Shown piece by piece: positions 5,408-7,874 of a stretch of DNA of 7,874 bases. Source of the stretch: Bdellovibrionales bacterium (GTDB taxonomy: Bacteria; Bdellovibrionota; JAFGOL01); NCBI GenBank assembly GCA_022710165.1, contig JAKLHL010000066.1, forward strand, positions 1-7,874. The letters run 5' to 3'. A program made the position numbers and the translations under genes. How positions within the stretch are numbered: position 1 is the first letter of the stretch; each line of letters starts with the position of its first letter. Below the pieces are notes generated by a model, which saw only the letters and a list, made by a program, of their open reading frames with translations, searched no databases and was not told the DNA's origin.

Positions 5408-7375
5408 TCAGCCCTGTTTGTTTATATCCACCGTAACAGGGAGTATCACCGTCGTTACCCCGTACTGCTGGAGGTTCTTTTGTATGGTGAAGGCCGTATC
5501 GTTGTGAAGTATCTTGTGATAGAAACGTTCTTCCTGGAAAGTTAATTTACCCGCGAACACCGTCGACTTTTCAAATTCCTTTGCTGTCTCCAGACAAAGA
5601 TCTGTTGCAAGTTCCACCACATCGGTCCCTGCGTTAAATCGATAATCTGCAGGCATGCCTAACTTTCTTGCATACTCAACGTACTGCTTTAAGCCATTCT
5701 TAATATTCTCTTCATAAGCAAGAAGCTCTTCATGGTTCTTAAAGGAACCGGAATCCACTGCGGCCACACCTACGAAAATAAAGTTCTTATACACCCAGGG
5801 GAAGTTATCAAGTATTGAAAGCATGGAGTGAACGCCGAAGCTATTAAACCCGCTGACAAGCTGTATGGCTGTTCTATCGTCTGGATTAACAGCGTCCTTA
5901 TTGTAAGGGAACCCTGAAGGAGGGAAAGCAACTACCTTTTCATTTAACTTTTTAATGGCCCTTCCAACCTTATTGTAATGCTTCTTTATAAGGTAACATA
6001 TAGCGACTACTACAGTCGTAAATACAAGAGTAAGCCAGCCTCCGGCCCCGAACTTTTCGTAGCAGGTTATGGCAAGTATGGTGGCGCAAAGCAAAAAGCC
6101 GACTATATGCACAGGAAGATGGGTCTTCCATTCCGGCCTTTCCTTCCTGCTAGAGACAAAGAACTTACACATTCCAAGTTGTGAAAGAGAGAAAGTAACA
6201 AAAACGTTTATTGAGTACATAACAACGAGGGTGCTTATATGGCCCCCTGTATATATAAGAAGAAGTATAGATGCACCGCCCATCAAGAGGACACCGTCAC
6301 GCATGGTGAGTCTTTCTGAAAGTGAAGAGAACCTTTTTGGGAGCCATCCATCAAGAGCCATGTTAGCCATGACCCTTGGGCCGTCTATAAAACCTGCCTG
6401 AGCCGCAACTGTCAAAAGGGCACCCTCTGAGAGGATAGTAACAAGGGCCAGTATGCCTCCAAAGGCCCAGGAACCGAACACAGCGTTAGAAAGAAGTGCG
6501 TTCATGGTCTTTCCATGCTCTGGTTTTATGTCCCACAACAAATAGCAGAACAAAAGGCCACCTGCTGTTATCGCCAACGACAAGGACATATAGACCATGG
6601 TCCTTTTTGCCGTCCTTACCTTAGGGTCTTTCATTATTTGAAGGCCGTTCGATACAGCCTCTATACCGGTATAGGTACCTCCGCCCATGGAGTAGGCCCT
6701 AAAGAAAAGGGCCATCATGCCTACGACACCAAGGCTTGCAAGCCCGTTATTGTAATCAGAACGGATCTCTTTTACCACTACTCCAACCTCGTCGGTGTGG
6801 CCTATGAAGCCATATCCTATCAAAAGCACATGGGTGATTATAAATACGACGAATACCGGGGCAAGCACATAGATGGATTCCTTAACACCCCTTATGTTCA
6901 TTATTATCAGCATAAGTATCAAGAACACTTCGAACATGAGCTTATATTGATGGTATTCCATCGGTAGAAAACTGAATATTGCATCACCGCAAGACGCTAT
7001 TGAAACGGTTATGGTGAGTATGTAGTCAACTATAAGGGCCGAGCCGGATATGACACCTGCGTCTTTACCTAAAGTATGCGTGGCGACAACGTAACCTCCT
7101 CCGCCCGTAGGAAAGTACTCTATCATCTTTGAATAGGAATAGGCTATGATGAACACTGTAAAAGCCGTGGCAATGGCCAGCATTACTGCAAGGTAAGGAT
7201 GGTCGACTATCACCCTAAAGGCCTCTTCTGGTCCATACGATGATGAGGAAAGTCCATCTGCACCAAGCCCTATCCAAGCCAGCGTTGGGATCAACGCTAG
7301 TTTATGAAAGATGTTCGGGTCATGAACATCCTTTGGTTTTCCAAAAATGCTTTGCTTTATTGACGTTATATCCAT
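5408..7375 (-). CDS. KimA-like APC-superfamily transporter (probable potassium uptake)
   Basis: This 655-residue integral membrane protein has about twelve helices in the first 475 residues and a cytoplasmic C-terminal domain. Motifs align with Bacillus subtilis KimA from memory: GKP near the N-terminus, D40-GLSSSSYG (LSSDALSSVAYG in KimA), YFPTGGGGYVVA (87-98), VDYILT (116-121) and YTGIEAVSN (235-243). The tail has HKILHND (620-626) followed by FTIQ and a final VTTVILPV strand (HTILHN in KimA). Residues equivalent to the KimA potassium-site set are present: D40, Y47, D117, Y118, T121, T236 and E239. Proton-coupled potassium import is therefore more likely than amino-acid transport, though general annotators may say 'APC family permease'. 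It is about 48 residues longer than KimA. An in-frame TAA four codons upstream fixes the start at 7375. No ribosome site is visible there. No c-di-AMP riboswitch fits upstream. Confidence 0.8.
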   Translation of the reverse strand: MDITSIKQSIFGKPKDVHDPNIFHKLALIPTLAWIGLGADGLSSSSYGPEEAFRVIVDHPYLAVMLAIATAFTVFIIAYSYSKMIEYFPTGGGGYVVATHTLGKDAGVISGSALIVDYILTITVSIASCGDAIFSFLPMEYHQYKLMFEVFLILMLIIMNIRGVKESIYVLAPVFVVFIITHVLLIGYGFIGHTDEVGVVVKEIRSDYNNGLASLGVVGMMALFFRAYSMGGGTYTGIEAVSNGLQIMKDPKVRTAKRTMVYMSLSLAITAGGLLFCYLLWDIKPEHGKTMNALLSNAVFGSWAFGGILALVTILSEGALLTVAAQAGFIDGPRVMANMALDGWLPKRFSSLSERLTMRDGVLLMGGASILLLIYTGGHISTLVVMYSINVFVTFSLSQLGMCKFFVSSRKERPEWKTHLPVHIVGFLLCATILAITCYEKFGAGGWLTLVFTTVVVAICYLIKKHYNKVGRAIKKLNEKVVAFPPSGFPYNKDAVNPDDRTAIQLVSGFNSFGVHSMLSILDNFPWVYKNFIFVGVAAVDSGSFKNHEELLAYEENIKNGLKQYVEYARKLGMPADYRFNAGTDVVELATDLCLETAKEFEKSTVFAGKLTFQEERFYHKILHNDTAFTIQKNLQQYGVTTVILPVTVDINKQG

Positions 7376-7378
7376 GAT

Positions 7379-7437
7379 GGCGATATCTTAAAGTCCGAAA
7401 AATATCTAAGTCAACTGAATGCTAGTGACTAATCGCC
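7379..7437. repeat. Inverted repeats in the divergent kimA-like/tilS intergenic region
   Basis: GGCGAT (7379-7384) is mirrored by ATCGCC (7432-7437), and AGTCA (7409-7413) by TGACT (7426-7430). The second pair overlaps the -35 box of the transporter promoter. Arms are short, so an operator role is only a possibility. Confidence 0.3.
7385..7414 (-). promoter_or_regulatory. Probable promoter of the KimA-like gene, giving a nearly leaderless mRNA
   Basis: On the minus strand TTGACT (7409-7414, 5 of 6) is followed after 18 bases by TAAGAT (7385-7390, 4 of 6). The expected start near 7378 lies about three bases before the ATG at 7375. This fits the absence of any ribosome binding site and suggests leaderless translation. 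Confidence 0.5.
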
Positions 7438-7476
7438 AAAAACATTATAAAAAAGTCCCATAAAAGGGATTAAAAG

Positions 7477-7874
7477 ATGAAAGATACCCAGCTTAAGATC
7501 CTAGACTTCATACGCAAAGAGAACCTTGTCCAGAAAGGGGAACGGGTCCTTGTAGGTGTTTCTGGAGGAATAGATTCAGTTGTACTCCTCTATACGCTTT
7601 GCGATCTGGCTATAATGCTGGAAGCTCCAATGCCGATAGTTGCACACGTTAACCACATGCTGAGGGGCAAGGAATCGGACCGTGACGAGGAATTCGTTAA
7701 GGGCCTCGCCGAGGACTTAAGGATACAGTTCGTGTCCGAGAAGTTCGATATAAAAACGTTGGCTGAGAATGAAAAGAGGACGACACAGGAAACAGCAAGA
7801 AAATACAGGCTCCGCTTTCTTGAACAGGCCGCAGAAAAGCTTTCCTGCCAAAAGATAGCCACAGGCCACAACGA
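7477..7874 (+). CDS. tilS: tRNA(Ile)-lysidine synthetase, N-terminal part
   Basis: The gene runs off the right edge; 132 residues are visible. The PP-loop ATP pyrophosphatase motif SGGIDS is at residues 29-34 within VLVGVSGGIDSVVLLYTL. It is followed by VAHVNHMLRGKESDRDEEFV, TTQETARKYRLRFL and IATGHN, which match the TilS signatures 'vnHgLRg.S..De..v', 'E..AR..RY.fl' and 'aHhaDDq' in order. TilS converts cytidine 34 of the CAU-anticodon tRNA-Ile to lysidine so that it reads AUA. The ATG at 7477 has AAGGGA 7 nt upstream. A short TCCC/GGGA hairpin (7457-7468) overlaps that ribosome site. A TATAAA-like -10 lies near 7445-7450, without a convincing -35. The gene is divergent from the transporter operon. 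Frequent ATA codons in this window fit a need for the enzyme. Confidence 0.93.
   Translation, partial: MKDTQLKILDFIRKENLVQKGERVLVGVSGGIDSVVLLYTLCDLAIMLEAPMPIVAHVNHMLRGKESDRDEEFVKGLAEDLRIQFVSEKFDIKTLAENEKRTTQETARKYRLRFLEQAAEKLSCQKIATGHN

Noticed and set aside
6515..6967. Plus-strand open frame of 150 codons, and others at 5978-6184 and 6069-6401
   Set aside because: They lie antisense within the KimA-like gene, have no ribosome site, and have compositions typical of reverse-complement shadows.
1..7874. CRISPR array, insertion sequence or rRNA
   Set aside because: No regularly spaced repeats, transposase motifs or rRNA-like stretches are visible on either strand.

Overview
This window joins the end of an integrated mobile element (bases 1 to about 1476) to what looks like ordinary chromosome (about 1477 to 7874). 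The host is bacterial. It uses strong GGAGG-type ribosome binding sites, sigma70-like promoters, a genome-encoded tRNA CCA end and Sec signal peptides on cysteine-rich exported proteins. That favours a Gram-negative envelope, but I cannot name a phylum. The left 1.3 kb is visibly more AT-rich than the rest, which fits horizontal acquisition.

Left part, minus strand: a tightly overlapping three-gene operon reads toward the left edge. It encodes a PD-(D/E)XK nuclease-like protein (665-1264), a small membrane-anchored coiled-coil protein (142-678) and the N-terminal arm domain of a tyrosine integrase (1-149, cut by the window edge). To its right, at 1431-1476, lies the 3' half of a tRNA-Lys(CTT) gene with no 5' half. 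This is the usual scar at the distal end of an element inserted into a tRNA gene. An 18-bp piece of the same tRNA 3' end recurs 149 bp further right (1606-1623), and the DNA between the copies is rich in hairpins.

Middle part: two secreted cysteine-rich proteins of unknown function are encoded convergently (1708-3171 plus; 3261-4387 minus) and share a strong hairpin terminator at 3192-3222. The minus-strand gene has a near-consensus promoter, a leader of about 140 nt with four hairpins, and a perfect signal peptide that is out of frame with the rest of the protein. This implies a one-base frameshift or a sequence error, and means the naive start at 4400 is wrong.

Right part: a KimA-like APC-superfamily transporter (5408-7375 minus) is followed after 9 nt by a class I SAM-dependent methyltransferase (4634-5398 minus). 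Divergent from them, tilS (tRNA-Ile lysidine synthetase) begins at 7477 and runs off the right edge. The segment 1477-1707 holds no gene, only the tRNA-derived repeat and hairpins. The gap 4388-4633 holds the promoter and leader of the cysteine-rich gene.
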